NCBI RefSeq assembly: GCF_000004075.3
Contig: NC_026660.2
Span: 12,648,001-12,712,000 of the forward strand
Length of the DNA stretch: 64,000 bases
Direction of reading: 5' to 3'
From: Cucumis sativus
Lineage: Eukaryota > Streptophyta > Magnoliopsida > Cucurbitales > Cucurbitaceae
Shown here: positions 38,308 to 49,400 of the stretch, one piece after another
How the letters are laid out: the number at the start of each line of letters is the position of its first letter
How positions within the stretch are numbered: position 1 is the first letter of the stretch
Translations under genes and position numbers: made by a program
The notes under the pieces: model-generated
Databases searched by the model: none
Seen by the model: only the letters and a program-made list of their open reading frames with translations
What the model was told of the DNA's origin: nothing

Positions 38308-39816
38308 ATGGGAGAAGATTTGCTAACAAGTTTAACCATGGAAAATCACCACCCATCTACCCTTTTGTCAATGGATTCAAGTTCCATGTCTCATGAAGAA
38401 CTCGAGCGAGAGATGAATCGATCTATTGTTCTTTCCCGACCGCCCGATATCAATCTTCCTCTTTCAGCCGAGCGTAGTCCTCCTCCACAACCCTGGAATT
38501 CAGACACTTTCGATATGTTGGATGTTAGTTTGGGAACCCAAATTAGTGAAGCAGATGCTCTTCTTAATCTCCCCAAGGCTGGACGAAAGTTTTCCAAGAG
38601 ACTAGACAGTGTTTGGGGTGCTTGGTTTTTCTTTAGTTATTATTTTAAGCCTGTGTTGAATGAGAAATCAAAGTGTAAAATTGTTCGTGACAGTAATGGG
38701 GTTTCTGGATTTGACAAATCAGATCTAGAGCTTGAGGTGTTCTTGGTTCAACACGATATGGAGAATATGTATATGTGGGTTTTTAAGGAAAGGCCAGAGA
38801 ATGCATTGGGAAAAATGCAGCTCAGGAGTTATATGAATGGACACTCTCGTCAAGGTGAACGTCCTTTCCCTTACAGCGTTGACAGGGGATTTGTTCGGTC
38901 TCACAGGATGCAACGAAAGCATTACAGGGGCCTATCAAATCCCCAATGTGTGCACGGGATTGAGTATGTTTCATTGCCGAATCTTAAAGGTGTCGACGAG
39001 GAGGAGCAAAAAAGATGGATAGAACTTACAGGGAGAGATCTTAACTTCTCTATCCCACCAGAAGCAAGTGAGTTTTCTTCATGGAGGAACCTTCCCAGCA
39101 CAGAATTTGAGCTGGAAAGACCACTTCCTCCCTTGAAGACCAGCTCCCATCCTCCACCGAGAAAATTGTTAAATGGAGCTAGTCTTAACCTGTCAACACG
39201 ACCAACGAACCATGTAAATGGTGGAGGGATGGATCTGTCGCCGAAAGGCAAAAAGCGGAAGAAGGATGCATTTCTACATGGTAACGATGAAGACTATTGT
39301 TTGCTCATTAACCAACATAATGAGAGAGTTCAAGATACAGAAATTCATCCAATTGAGCCTCTATGGTTAAACGATTTCAGTGGGGTAATGAGGAACATTT
39401 ATGGTCCGGTTACAGCCGCAAAAACTATCTACGAGGACGAGCAAGGATATTTGATAATTGTCAGTTTGCCTTTAGCTGATCTAGAAAGGGTTAAAGTAAC
39501 TTGGTGGAACAACCTCACTCATGGGGTTGTAAAGATAACATCAGTGAGCACTGGCTGTATGCCCTTTGTGAAAAGAAACGACAGAACATTCAAGCTCACT
39601 GATCCATCGCCCGAGCACTGCCCTCCTGGAGAGTTCATAAGAGAGATTCCATTGCCAACCAGGATCCCAGATGATGCAAAGCTAGAAGCTTATGGAGACG
39701 AGACGGGTACTAGTCTAGAGATAATGGTGCCTAAACATCGCGTTGGTCTAGAAGAACATGAAGTTCGTGTTTGCCTTCGCCCTCATCTCGGTGCAAATGA
39801 GCTAGTGTTATCTTAA
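38308..39816 (+). CDS. Alpha-crystallin/HSP20-like domain protein (IDM2/IDM3-like)
   Basis: A single-exon frame of 502 residues from ATG at 38308; a second in-frame ATG is at codon 11. Residues 1-115 are Ser/Pro-rich. A conserved-looking middle (about 115-260) contains WGAWFFFSYYFKPVL, DLELEVFLVQHDMENMYMWV and YSVDRGFVRSHRMQRKHYRG. A linker carries a basic motif (SPKGKKRKKD) that could be a nuclear signal. The C-terminal 140 residues form an alpha-crystallin-like domain (YEDEQGYLIIVSLPLADLER, then IREIPLPTRIPDD and LEIMVPKHRV). Arabidopsis IDM2 and IDM3 are alpha-crystallin proteins that work with IDM1, MBD7 and ROS1 in active DNA demethylation; this protein may belong to that group. That link is from memory of family architecture, so the chromatin role is inference. 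Confidence 0.8.
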   Translation: MGEDLLTSLTMENHHPSTLLSMDSSSMSHEELEREMNRSIVLSRPPDINLPLSAERSPPPQPWNSDTFDMLDVSLGTQISEADALLNLPKAGRKFSKRLDSVWGAWFFFSYYFKPVLNEKSKCKIVRDSNGVSGFDKSDLELEVFLVQHDMENMYMWVFKERPENALGKMQLRSYMNGHSRQGERPFPYSVDRGFVRSHRMQRKHYRGLSNPQCVHGIEYVSLPNLKGVDEEEQKRWIELTGRDLNFSIPPEASEFSSWRNLPSTEFELERPLPPLKTSSHPPPRKLLNGASLNLSTRPTNHVNGGGMDLSPKGKKRKKDAFLHGNDEDYCLLINQHNERVQDTEIHPIEPLWLNDFSGVMRNIYGPVTAAKTIYEDEQGYLIIVSLPLADLERVKVTWWNNLTHGVVKITSVSTGCMPFVKRNDRTFKLTDPSPEHCPPGEFIREIPLPTRIPDDAKLEAYGDETGTSLEIMVPKHRVGLEEHEVRVCLRPHLGANELVLS

Positions 39817-42583
39817 AGGAGTGATGACATAAATTATATTGTTCATTGCCATTTTCCAGTTCTGTAGCCAAATGAAAAAAGAGAAAAAGAGAAAAAAAAA
39901 AAAAAAAAAAAACAGATGAATTTGATGAAATTAAAAGGGAAAATATGTTTTAATCCATTTTTCCTTTGATCTTAAATACCATCTGATTCCAAAGTTACCT
40001 GATCGGAACATTATGGGTTCTTTCAGAATAGAAAAATAGTTGGCTGCTGATATATGTTTGTGTTATTCATATTGAATAGATAACATCAAGCTTTTAACTG
40101 CAAGATTTAATCTTATTTTGAATGCATTTGATTTGAATTGACTGCTAAATGTTAGTTGATTATTATTTATTCATTTCTGTAGAAACCAAAATGTCTTATG
40201 AACCATTATTTTACATAATTTGGCTTTGATCCTCTGGGAAATAGTATTGTTTTGATGTTGTGTGTTCCCTTCATTTGAAAGTTCTTTAAAGATAGTTTAC
40301 GTATAGTTAATTTTTCATTATTTGCGCTTTCTCTACATTTGATCAGAATTCGAAATGTTTTGCTTCTTTTAGGACTAAAATACGTGAACGGCGTATCTCA
40401 TAACTCGTGGAAGTTCGAGCACGTGTGAGACCTCTGACTAAGAATGTAATATGATAACCAAACCATTAGCACAGACATTCTTTTTCATATTTATTTTTTA
40501 AATGAATTCCCTACACTTTCTTTCCCATGAAATTTAATTTCTATATCCCTACTACTCTGTTGGTTTTTTTAATTAAAAGAAAATTCTCCTCCTTTCTAGA
40601 TATAAATTTTCCAATTTGCAAATTGTTACAATAGTTTACATGGGACGACTTAATCCCAATATTGTTCAATTCAACCCTAAAAATCCCCTATTCAAACGTG
40701 CTCGATTACCTGAACCCCGAGCCACAGGGTTCTGTTATGACCTTCATACTCACGTTTATCAATTAATATTCCTAGTATTTATATCCTCTTTTCTCTTCTA
40801 AATTTTTAAACCTGGAGATAAAAGTGATGTCTATGCAACTGTGTTTTGAATTTTACTTGTGGACCTAGCCCCACAACTTATTTCCAACAATAATTTTCGT
40901 TCTCAACTCATGATTAATAACTCCAGATTTCAACTCCCAATTTTCTTTCTTAACTCATGACCAATAACTCGAGATTTCAACTTCCCTAACTTCTTCCTAC
41001 TGGCTTCCTTCCATGAATCATTTCATACAAAACCTCAAAGTCGCTCAATTCTGATCTAATATCTATGTGGTGCCATCCACATAAGATGTCATTTTTAGTC
41101 TATTTGTTTCTATTTCTCTTTAAAATTTTAGTTAGTTTTGTTTTTCATCTTCTTTTTTTTTTTTTGTCTATTTTTACCATTTTTATTGACATCAATTTGA
41201 AGACTACATATATTTCAAAACACATATTTAAAATATCAAAATATTTTATTGATGTCAAAATATTTTACTGGTAAACCACTCATGATATCAACTATATATT
41301 TCAAGACACAATAGAATCAAAATTGGATTGAAATAATATATTAATTTAATATTTTAAAATTAATATTAAAATACAAAGATCGATAAAATGAGAACGGTGT
41401 CCTATACCCCTAATAAATTCAGCATTGTCTATATTTCTTTCACTAGTAAACACTCTCAAATTAGTGATAGTATAGAGAGCTCGTTGTCTGTAGCTGCATT
41501 CATTCTGTAGTTGCATTCTTACTTTCATCCTATATAGGTAGTTTTCATGTTATATTACCAGTCACATCTTACATGTGCAAATGTGACATATTGCCTTCTG
41601 TCCATAATATAATTGATTTATCATATCTATACATTTAAGATTTGTTCTCCCCCAAACTCGTTTTTTAAATGGAAGGTTGAAAACATATGTTTTGAGTGAA
41701 AGCAGTATCGTACATCTCCAATTATAACACTTAATTAACTATTTTCTTGTTTATGAGAAGGGTTATCATAATCTTTCCTTAATTCTCTCCCTTGTTCGTC
41801 AATTTCCTCAACCTTCCTTATTTCCTTATTCAATTTATATTTTGATCCCTTTTTATCTATAATTAATTCATTTAAATTTAAATACTATCTAATTTTTTTT
41901 TAATGGTGTTGAATTAAGTGATCGTACTTTTTCTTCACATTACGAAAACTAAAACAATTTATTAAGTATATAAAATTTATGCACTGAATTTAGAATATAG
42001 AATATGAAAACTAAAACGATTTAGTGAATATAGAATGTGAAAACTAAAACGATTTAATAAATTGAGTATATTTAAATCGATTTAGTAAATTAAGTAAACC
42101 AAAATTTATGTACTGAATTTTTACTAAATTAAATATACCAAACCAAAATTTATGTACTGTACTGAATTTTAAAAAAAATTAACAAATTAATCACGTAACT
42201 ACTTTAATGAAAAATTTAATTCAAATTGTTTGACATGATAAATTAAATATACAAGTATATTAATTTTATAATATAGATTTTTGTATTAATTTTATAATGT
42301 AGATTTTTTTAATTACAAAATGTTGAAAAAGAAAATACTGTTTTATAACAACTATGATAAATTAAATATATGAAACTCTATGAATTTATTAATAATAATG
42401 ATTTCAATTTACTACTCCCTTCGGTTTTTCGTTTGAATCAATAGTTAAATATATACAAATTGTATTGCATTTAGTATATCAATCCGTTTGAATCAACGGT
42501 TAAATTGCATTTAGTATTTCAATTAAAAAACATCGTCTTTAAGATGATTAAAAAACATAGTCGGTAAATTTTATATATATATT
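39817..42583. other. 3' UTR and intergenic DNA, no gene seen
   Basis: A poly-A tract lies at 39894-39910. From 40380 to 41070 the base composition is closer to average (with CACGTG near 40421) but no frame has recognisable motifs. Between 41945 and 42170 an imperfect repeat of AAAACTAAAACGATTTA units and of CCAAAATTTATGTACTGAAT occurs. Confidence 0.5.
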
Positions 42584-42697
42584 ATTTGCACATTAAAGTT
42601 ATAATATGAATTATATATATACACATAATTTGCACATTGAAGTTATAATATGAATTAAATATATATAGTTTGTATATTGAAGTTATAATATGAATTT
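42584..42697. repeat. Three-copy minisatellite, about 40-44 bp unit
   Basis: Copies begin at about 42584, 42628 and 42668, each carrying a CATT(A/G)AAGTTATAATATGAA-like core (TATT in the third copy), separated by short AT spacers. Confidence 0.8.
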
Positions 42698-42817
42698 ACT
42701 TCAGAAAATTAATGCAACATACTTTCGTAATTTGATAAACTAATTTGTAATTTGGTAAATTAAATATAATACAAATTCTTTTAAAAAATAATAAATAATT
42801 TTCCACGTGCACACTGT

Positions 42818-42943
42818 CATAACACTTAACACTAAATTGTAGTAAGTATTTAGTAACTCCTCATACCACTAAATTATGGTAAGAATTTAGTAACTCTATC
42901 ATAACACTAACACTAAATTATGGTAAAAATTTAGTAACTCTTT
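42818..42943. repeat. Three-copy minisatellite, 38-44 bp unit
   Basis: Units begin CATAACACTTAACACTAAAT (42818), CATACCACTAAATTATGG (42862) and CATAACACTAACACTAAAT (42900), each ending in a TTTAGTAACTC motif. Confidence 0.85.
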
Positions 42944-43050
42944 CCCTCCCCCAAACGCCTGCCCCAATCCCCACAGAAAAAGAAGCCTCCCCCTTTCCCA
43001 CCCCAAAGGCCTCACCCAAACCCCACATAAAAAGAAACCTCCCCCAAACG
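42944..43050. repeat. C-rich degenerate repeat (G-rich on the minus strand)
   Basis: More than eight C runs of three to five bases occur in about 110 bp, including 42948-42952, 42962-42965, 42969-42972, 42989-42993 and 43001-43004, and again near 43021 and 43040. The unit is roughly CCTCCCCCAAACGC ... CCCCACAGAAAAAGAA, repeated about three times. It is a sharp contrast with the AT-rich surroundings and directly follows the 38-44 bp minisatellite. Confidence 0.75.
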
Positions 43051-43167
43051 CGACAGAAAAAGAAAAATGGTAGGAAAGTTCAATGTATTTATAAATAATT
43101 TGGTCCATTTTCTCTTTATTTAAGAAGTTACTACTAAAAAGAAATTTAAAAATGAGATTAGAGCAAA

Positions 43168-43188
43168 ATATATATATATATATATATA
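43168..43188. repeat. (AT)n microsatellite
   Basis: An uninterrupted AT run of about ten units. Confidence 0.9.
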
Positions 43189-43546
43189 GTTCTTTAATTA
43201 ATTTCGAAGAATTCATGGTTTTCTTTTTTTCTATTGAACCACATCAACATGCATTAATGTCAAACGAGTAAGTTCTATCAAAAAGATTTATGGGGAGACT
43301 AAAATCAGACAATTCTTTTAAACCCAAATTGAATCACTCTCTCTTTCAACTTGATATCTAACGTCATCGGTAGAGGACTTGGACTAGGGTGTTTTGGTGT
43401 GTTTAGGACTCATACATTCAACTACTTTAATCATATTGAACTTGAAATCCATCCATAAACTGAAATTGAAATCACAGATTCATTCATACTTGTTAAGGTT
43501 AATTCATCTTCACTAAGGTTGAAGAAGAACACCACCACCCAGTGAT

Positions 43547-44138
43547 TCAGCTCTGTTTTGGATGATTCACATGGCTACCCATCCGCACCACCATTCCATC
43601 AATATCCCGTACATAACCCACCTTCTGATTCCACTCTTTCCCCTCCGGCCGACTCACCTCCGCCGCACCATTCTCTACCGCCCGCTGTTTATTCAACCAA
43701 AATCTTCTCAGATCCCTATATTTCGATCTCAAATTACATACATGAATCCAAATGTGGCTTCTATTTTACCTGATACGCTGCATCCACATCCGAATAATCG
43801 ATGCAGATCTCGATAGGGTTTCGTTCGCGATTTGAGGATGGGGTTTGAACTACGCCCGTCAGATCCTCTGTTTCGTGCTGGTGTATAGGTGTCAATGCGA
43901 TTGTTGTTTCTCCGCTTACGAGCTCTCCCCACCTGTATCAAAAAGTTATTTGATCGATTTTTGCAGGCTTGAAGCCATTGAATTTTGGTTTAGGGCTTTT
44001 GTTTTTTATTTACCTGTTGGAATCGTCGAGGCGACGAACGGTGAAACCGAAGGCTTTGGAGTAGAAATCGACTGATTTAGCGACGTCTTGGACGTAGAGA
44101 ATTATGTATGCGAGTGTTGGTTTGAGATTGGACGCCAT
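43547..44138 (-). CDS. DSI-1VOC: Single-VOC-domain glyoxalase-like protein (DSI-1VOC type)
   Basis: A small protein of the vicinal-oxygen-chelate (glyoxalase/bleomycin-resistance) superfamily. The exons are 44014-44138, 43770-43932 and 43547-43684, joined in phase to give 141 residues. The N-terminal half has LKPTLAYIILYVQDVAKSVD and FYSKAFGFTVRRLDDS, the usual first beta-strand and helix of a VOC module. The middle has WGELVSGETTIALTPIHQHE. The C-terminus has VSRPEGKEWNQKVGYVRDID and GMVVRMGSHV, the second half of the fold. Length and sequence agree with what I recall of Arabidopsis DSI-1VOC, a desiccation-induced VOC protein. With one VOC module it would have to dimerise to form a glyoxalase-type metal site; enzymatic activity is not shown by sequence. 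It lies head-to-head with the SEC14 gene, 2.4 kb away. Confidence 0.88.
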
Positions 44139-44974
44139 TTTTTGTGGATTGAGAAAGCTCGAAGGGAGGGTTGGTGAGAGCTTGAGGATGAAGATGATGG
44201 ATAATGCGAAGATGAGTCGTTATAGGGATGTGCAAGTTCGAACAATATAAAAATCGCACACGTGGAGGCCGATATGGAATGTGGAAATGTACACGTAGAA
44301 CACTTGCATGTTGTTAGTCCACTGATTGGCGCCACGACGCATAGTGCATCGTCTTGCTTGTCTGTTTTCTAAACTAAACAAGCTAACTCTTAGCAAATAA
44401 TTATCATAATAACAATCGTGGATTTTGTAAAATGTACAAATCACATTACTAACCTTTCAACAATGTGGTTGCTATACGTTTAGATGATATGTCTAAAATT
44501 TTAGAAAGATTACAATATTGAAACTTGTTGTCTCAATATTGTTTTTGAAAACAATATAAGCCGTTGTATATATCTGCATGCATCTCCTTTTTGCTTTATG
44601 CCTCTCTTTCTTGTCACTCTCAAATCAATAAACAATTAAATTGTTTTTAAAAATTGGTCAATATAACAAATTATGATTTGACTATTTAAAAAATTCTCTT
44701 ATAAACAAGCTAACAATTTAGATTTGATATAAAAGGTAAATAATGGTAGTAGTCCTAATGGAAAAGTGTCAAAAGTAATATTTATTTAGGTACAAACAAA
44801 GCATACATCTAAGTGATATTCCTAAATTAATGCAATGAAAACATGAGATTGAAAATAGTTGGGCAAATACGGTCCCGAATTATTTTAGAACTGCATGTAT
44901 ATTATCGATTTGGATTTTTTTCGTGTCTTTTTCTCAAATAAAGTAGAAAGTTGAATTCAATATTGTTTTTTAGT
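44139..44974. other. Upstream region of the VOC gene, no other gene seen
   Basis: Bases 44139-44345 are the likely leader and promoter of the minus-strand VOC gene (with CACACGTGGAGG near 44257). The rest is AT-rich intergenic sequence. Confidence 0.55.
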
Positions 44975-45216
44975 AAATTGCAAAAACCACCTCTAACACT
45001 AGTTAGAATTATTTTCTTAAGTTTTTTTTTTAACCAAGCCGTCAAGCTTATCTAAGTTTTAAAATTAGACCTTCAAACTCATACATGTAATGATTCAATT
45101 TTTTATCATTTGTGAGTTTTTATTTTTATAATTATCATAAGTTTGAGGGTCTAATTTGAACATTTGTAGAAGTTTAAGAGCGTAGTTGTGTTTTTAGGAG
45201 CAATTTTTACAATTTG
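44975..45216. mobile_element. MITE-like inverted-repeat element
   Basis: Left end AAATTGCAAAAACCACC matches the reverse complement of the right end (AAATTGTAAAAATTGCTCC) imperfectly. An inner inverted pair, AAATTAGACCTTCAAACTCA (45062-45081) and AAGTTTGAGGGTCTAATTTG (near 45140-45158), reinforces the foldback. No coding capacity. Target duplications were not identified, and the boundaries are approximate. Confidence 0.4.
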
Positions 45217-45729
45217 TCTCTTCTTCTAGATGTATAGCAAAAAGTTGGACCAACAAACTAATGAATCTATTTAAGTTGGTTTGATTATTCAGTTTTTTTG
45301 CTACACCTTTACCCTAAAGTAATCAATGAGTAACCTAGTTAATTATTTTATCTACTATTCATTTGCCAATGAAAAAATGCACATCTTCGTGTTTCAAATC
45401 CCATTGTTTATGTGATATATTAACACATAAATTTAATATATGAGACTACGAATTTATTGATGCGTGAGTGCAGTAAAATCTTCAATATTTATCTATTAAT
45501 ATGTGTATCATATTTAAAGTTATACAAATACGGAAACGAAGACTCCAAAAGTTACAACAATATAAACTTGAAGGTTTAAAATTTTATCATTCCAAGATCC
45601 AATTTAGTACCTAATTGTTAGTTTGATAATCAAGTTTTGAAGTTTAAAAAATGGATAGTTTAATTTCTACCATTAAAAATTTGAAGCCAATGAAAGTTAA
45701 GAACAAAAAAGTAAAGGCAAAACGTGGAA

Positions 45730-45852
45730 AAGGTCACGTGAGCTCCAACATCATCTTCTTTGAGTCTACGGATTCGCACCTTCTCCCGCAGATCTCCTTT
45801 TAGCCTCTTCTGTACCGACCGAACGGAAAATTAGGCGCCTAAAGGTCACGTG
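45730..45852. promoter_or_regulatory. Two G-box (AAGGTCACGTG) elements before the SEC14 gene
   Basis: The 11-base string AAGGTCACGTG occurs at 45730-45740 and again at 45842-45852. CACGTG is the G-box/ABRE core bound by bZIP and bHLH factors. The second copy lies about 650 bp upstream of the start codon, near the likely transcript start, since a leader donor CAAAG|GTACT is present at 45976. The intergenic region is shared with the divergent VOC gene. Confidence 0.4.
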
Positions 45853-46494
45853 CATCCCTTTCCACCCTCCCGCTTTTTCCTCCCTTCACCCTCCAATTTT
45901 CCTCTCTCCGATTCTTCACTTTCCGACGTTAATGTCCTCCTCCGATTAGAAATTACGTCTCACTCTACTCCAAAGGTACTCCTCTTTCCCTTTTCCTTAA
46001 TTCGCTGTTTCTCATTCACTTCTGAATTTCCAATTTCCTCGATGCTTCCTCCGTGGATCAATTTCCGTTGAGAGATTGCATAATTCCTGTTATTTTTTGT
46101 GATCTTCATCGATATATTCTTTCATTGTTTACTAATTTTTCGTTGTAATGCATTTGATCGTCTCACGGATGGACGTGTGGTAATTTCATTTCTGTTTTGT
46201 AGGTTGGTCTATATTCGGCAATGTTCATTTCTGAAGTCTGTACAGTTATCGTCCGTTCATGGTTTTTCTACGGGTGATACACGAGGATTCTTTTTCTTTT
46301 TATTTAATGGCGGTTCTTCCTTTTTTGTCATCCTGTAAATGTGTTTTTCATAATACTTTGCTCTATATATATAGTTATTTTGTGTAGGATCCAGTAGCTT
46401 TGTAGTAATTTTAGGAAAAAGGATAGCCGATCATTTTGTCTCTACAACGGTGCTATTGTCTGAATAATAGTTTGGAAATTTATAATACTTTTCA

Positions 46495-49400
46495 ATGGAA
46501 GGCACGTTACAGAGTTCAGGATCAGGCATGACATCTGAAATGGATGTTAGTGGTGGAAAAAGAAAACTTCGAAGATGCTTTATTGGTATTTCTCACTCAA
46601 AAGCATTGTCAAGGAATGCTATTTGTAGTGTAACTTCACTTAGACAGAGCAGAATTGCTAACGGTGCAGTTGGTCAGGCGACATTTTTCTTGCTCAAAAT
46701 TATTGCGCTGGAGACAGTTCGAAGATTCTCAAAGTCTAGGTGTCCTTTTGCTTGGCGAGGTCTTCAAGCTCTACAGATATTTTGCTACCCACCATTTAAA
46801 TGGATTCAGAGATGGGCACCTTTCAGAGGTTTAGTCAAAGGCATGCAGGTCCGTGCTGTTAACTTCTCCTTGATTTATTATGACCTTCATATTAGAATTC
46901 GATGGACAAACCTAGGTAGTATACCCATATGATCTTCAAGTACTTGATCAAATGTTTGCTGGCCTGTTATGTGTGAACAAAAAATAGAGCGTATGTCTTG
47001 AGGATTTACCCTAATTAAACATGTCTATATTTTCAAGCTCACACGACTTTATTGATTGTAAGGTGTTGATTTGTGTTTACTATTATGTGCAACATGTGTA
47101 TTAGGCATGTTCACTTTTATGCCTTCATATGTCATAAACTTCTCCTTGGGGAGTGTAGACCCTATTCTCCACTGGACATGATAATGAGGAGTTCTTACTA
47201 GTTACCACACTTGGCCTGTCTTCAAAATAATGGTTCAATCGTGGAACTAAAGGCTATGCTAATTTATAAAATATGGACTAGAACCTAGTCGTTCCTTCCC
47301 AACTCAAAACTTCACTTCCTTTCCACTTTTACTTCTGCAAGCATGTTCAAGATCTACTTCCCCCAGTTGCTTTTGTCAAGATGGCAAGATGTGCAGTCAC
47401 GGGTCACCTGAACTTTGGATTACTAACGAATGATTCCTGTTCTTCCCGTCTTAAATTCTTAATATACACCTTTTCTTCCACAACTTATATATTACCTTTA
47501 TTTTTCCAGATGTTGTCAAAGCCACTACTTGTCCTATCAATAGCAACATCGCTCTCTGACCAGTCAGAGTCTATGGGGGGAAGCTCAGATGGTATCAATG
47601 ATTCCCCTTCATGTTCTGAAATGCACTCAGAACTATCCTCTGAAAACTCTTCTACAGATGCAAGGTACTGTAATGAGATGGCACCAGGGTGCTTGACTTT
47701 TTCATTTTAGATTAATATTCTGAAAGGCCCTTCATTGTTTTTACTATGGTCTACAAGTAGAATAAAAAATTAAAGGTTGGCTGATATGTCAGGCGTTCCA
47801 ATATTTCAATGTGTGTGATATATCTATACAGAGAGAAAGTATTGCTTCCTCAATGTCGATGACATGTTGACATTCTCAAAATGTTAATGACATAAGACAT
47901 GTCAACCATTGTATCAATTCCTTGTCAACAGACAACTAAATTTTCTTTACTTGCATGTGCTGTTAAGCTGAAACCCCATAGCGTATGCCCACTCAGCAGT
48001 CCTCAGTGACCAAAGAAATGTGAGGTTCAGGTATTATGAGATATGAGAAGCCTTTACCTCCAACATGGTTTTCGATAGGGGATAGAACCCGCATCTCGTC
48101 ATTGTCCTGTTTACTTTTTCTACCTTGTCCATCTGCTTTCTCCGTCCTTTCCTCCCCTATCATCCTGCCCTCTCCATCAGTTCTCTATTTTCTCTCTTCA
48201 TTTTACTATCTCTCTTTTCACGATTAGATCTATGCCTGTATAATGTATTCTTAACTCTTCTATTCTTTCACTGCCGTAATTACTCGCACGCTATTTTTTC
48301 TCATAATCTTTGGATATTCAATATATTTGTTAATATGTAATGTATATAATTTATTTGAAATTAACGTACTATCGCTCCCCTTAAATTGAGTCTTATTCCA
48401 TTTTATTCTCTATACTTTCAAGTTAGATCTACAAGTTAGTCATTTTACTTTCAAGAAATGTTAAAATTAGTCCTTATTGTTAGTTGGAGGTTGATGGTTA
48501 TCAGGGCTTGGTGAAATAATGAGAATAATTTTCATTCAAGAAAAGATAAGGTCAATGTCCATCCAAAATGTATGGTGGGAGGACTAATTTGAATGTACAA
48601 TGCCTTCAATATGTGTAAGTGTGTGGCTAAAATAGCACAAATCCCAACATAATGGACTAAAATGATATTAACCTTTATTTAAATGTAAACGTTAACAATA
48701 TTTCATCATGTATGTGAATTTCATTAGTCCATTTTGATTCTTATCTCTCTCTTTCTTCCCGTCACTTCAACACATTTTTATTCCTTTTCAGGTATGTAAT
48801 CATATCATAAAATATTTCAGTTTTTCTTTTTCAAATAGTGTATAAGTTTAAGGTTCTGGCTTTCAAAGTATTTAAAAGATTGAATTGTAGCCAGCTAACG
48901 AGGAAGTTCCATTATTGATTCCAGCAATTTTTATTTCTGTGGTTTCTCAAGATTTTTTAGAATACCTCCATTAGTTCTATTAATACTTCTTGTAAAATTA
49001 AACCTTGGCATGTTCCATATCGTCATCGATATTCTGTGTAACATTTTATTCTCCAATTTCCAACATTTCAGGAGTGCTATCTCTAATCAAATTTTGATGA
49101 TCTCTTTAGAATCTTTTGTTTAACTTCCCCTCACGACTTTCCCATGTTCTGTAATCTCTGCACTCTGTTAACTTTTAATAGTTCACATGGTTTGCAGTAC
49201 CTGTGACGAGGCTCCACAGAGTTGTGAATCTGAAAATTTGTTGGTTCGTCTCTCTAAAGAGCTGGAAAGTCAGGGCTTCAGTTTGCCAGAAAGGTAATTT
49301 TTTATTTGATTTGTTGAAGGTTGTTGTACCTGCTGTTGACTGAAAAGCTCAACTGAAGTTTTAGCCTTTAAATTTGTATGATTTAATGTGGAGAACTATG

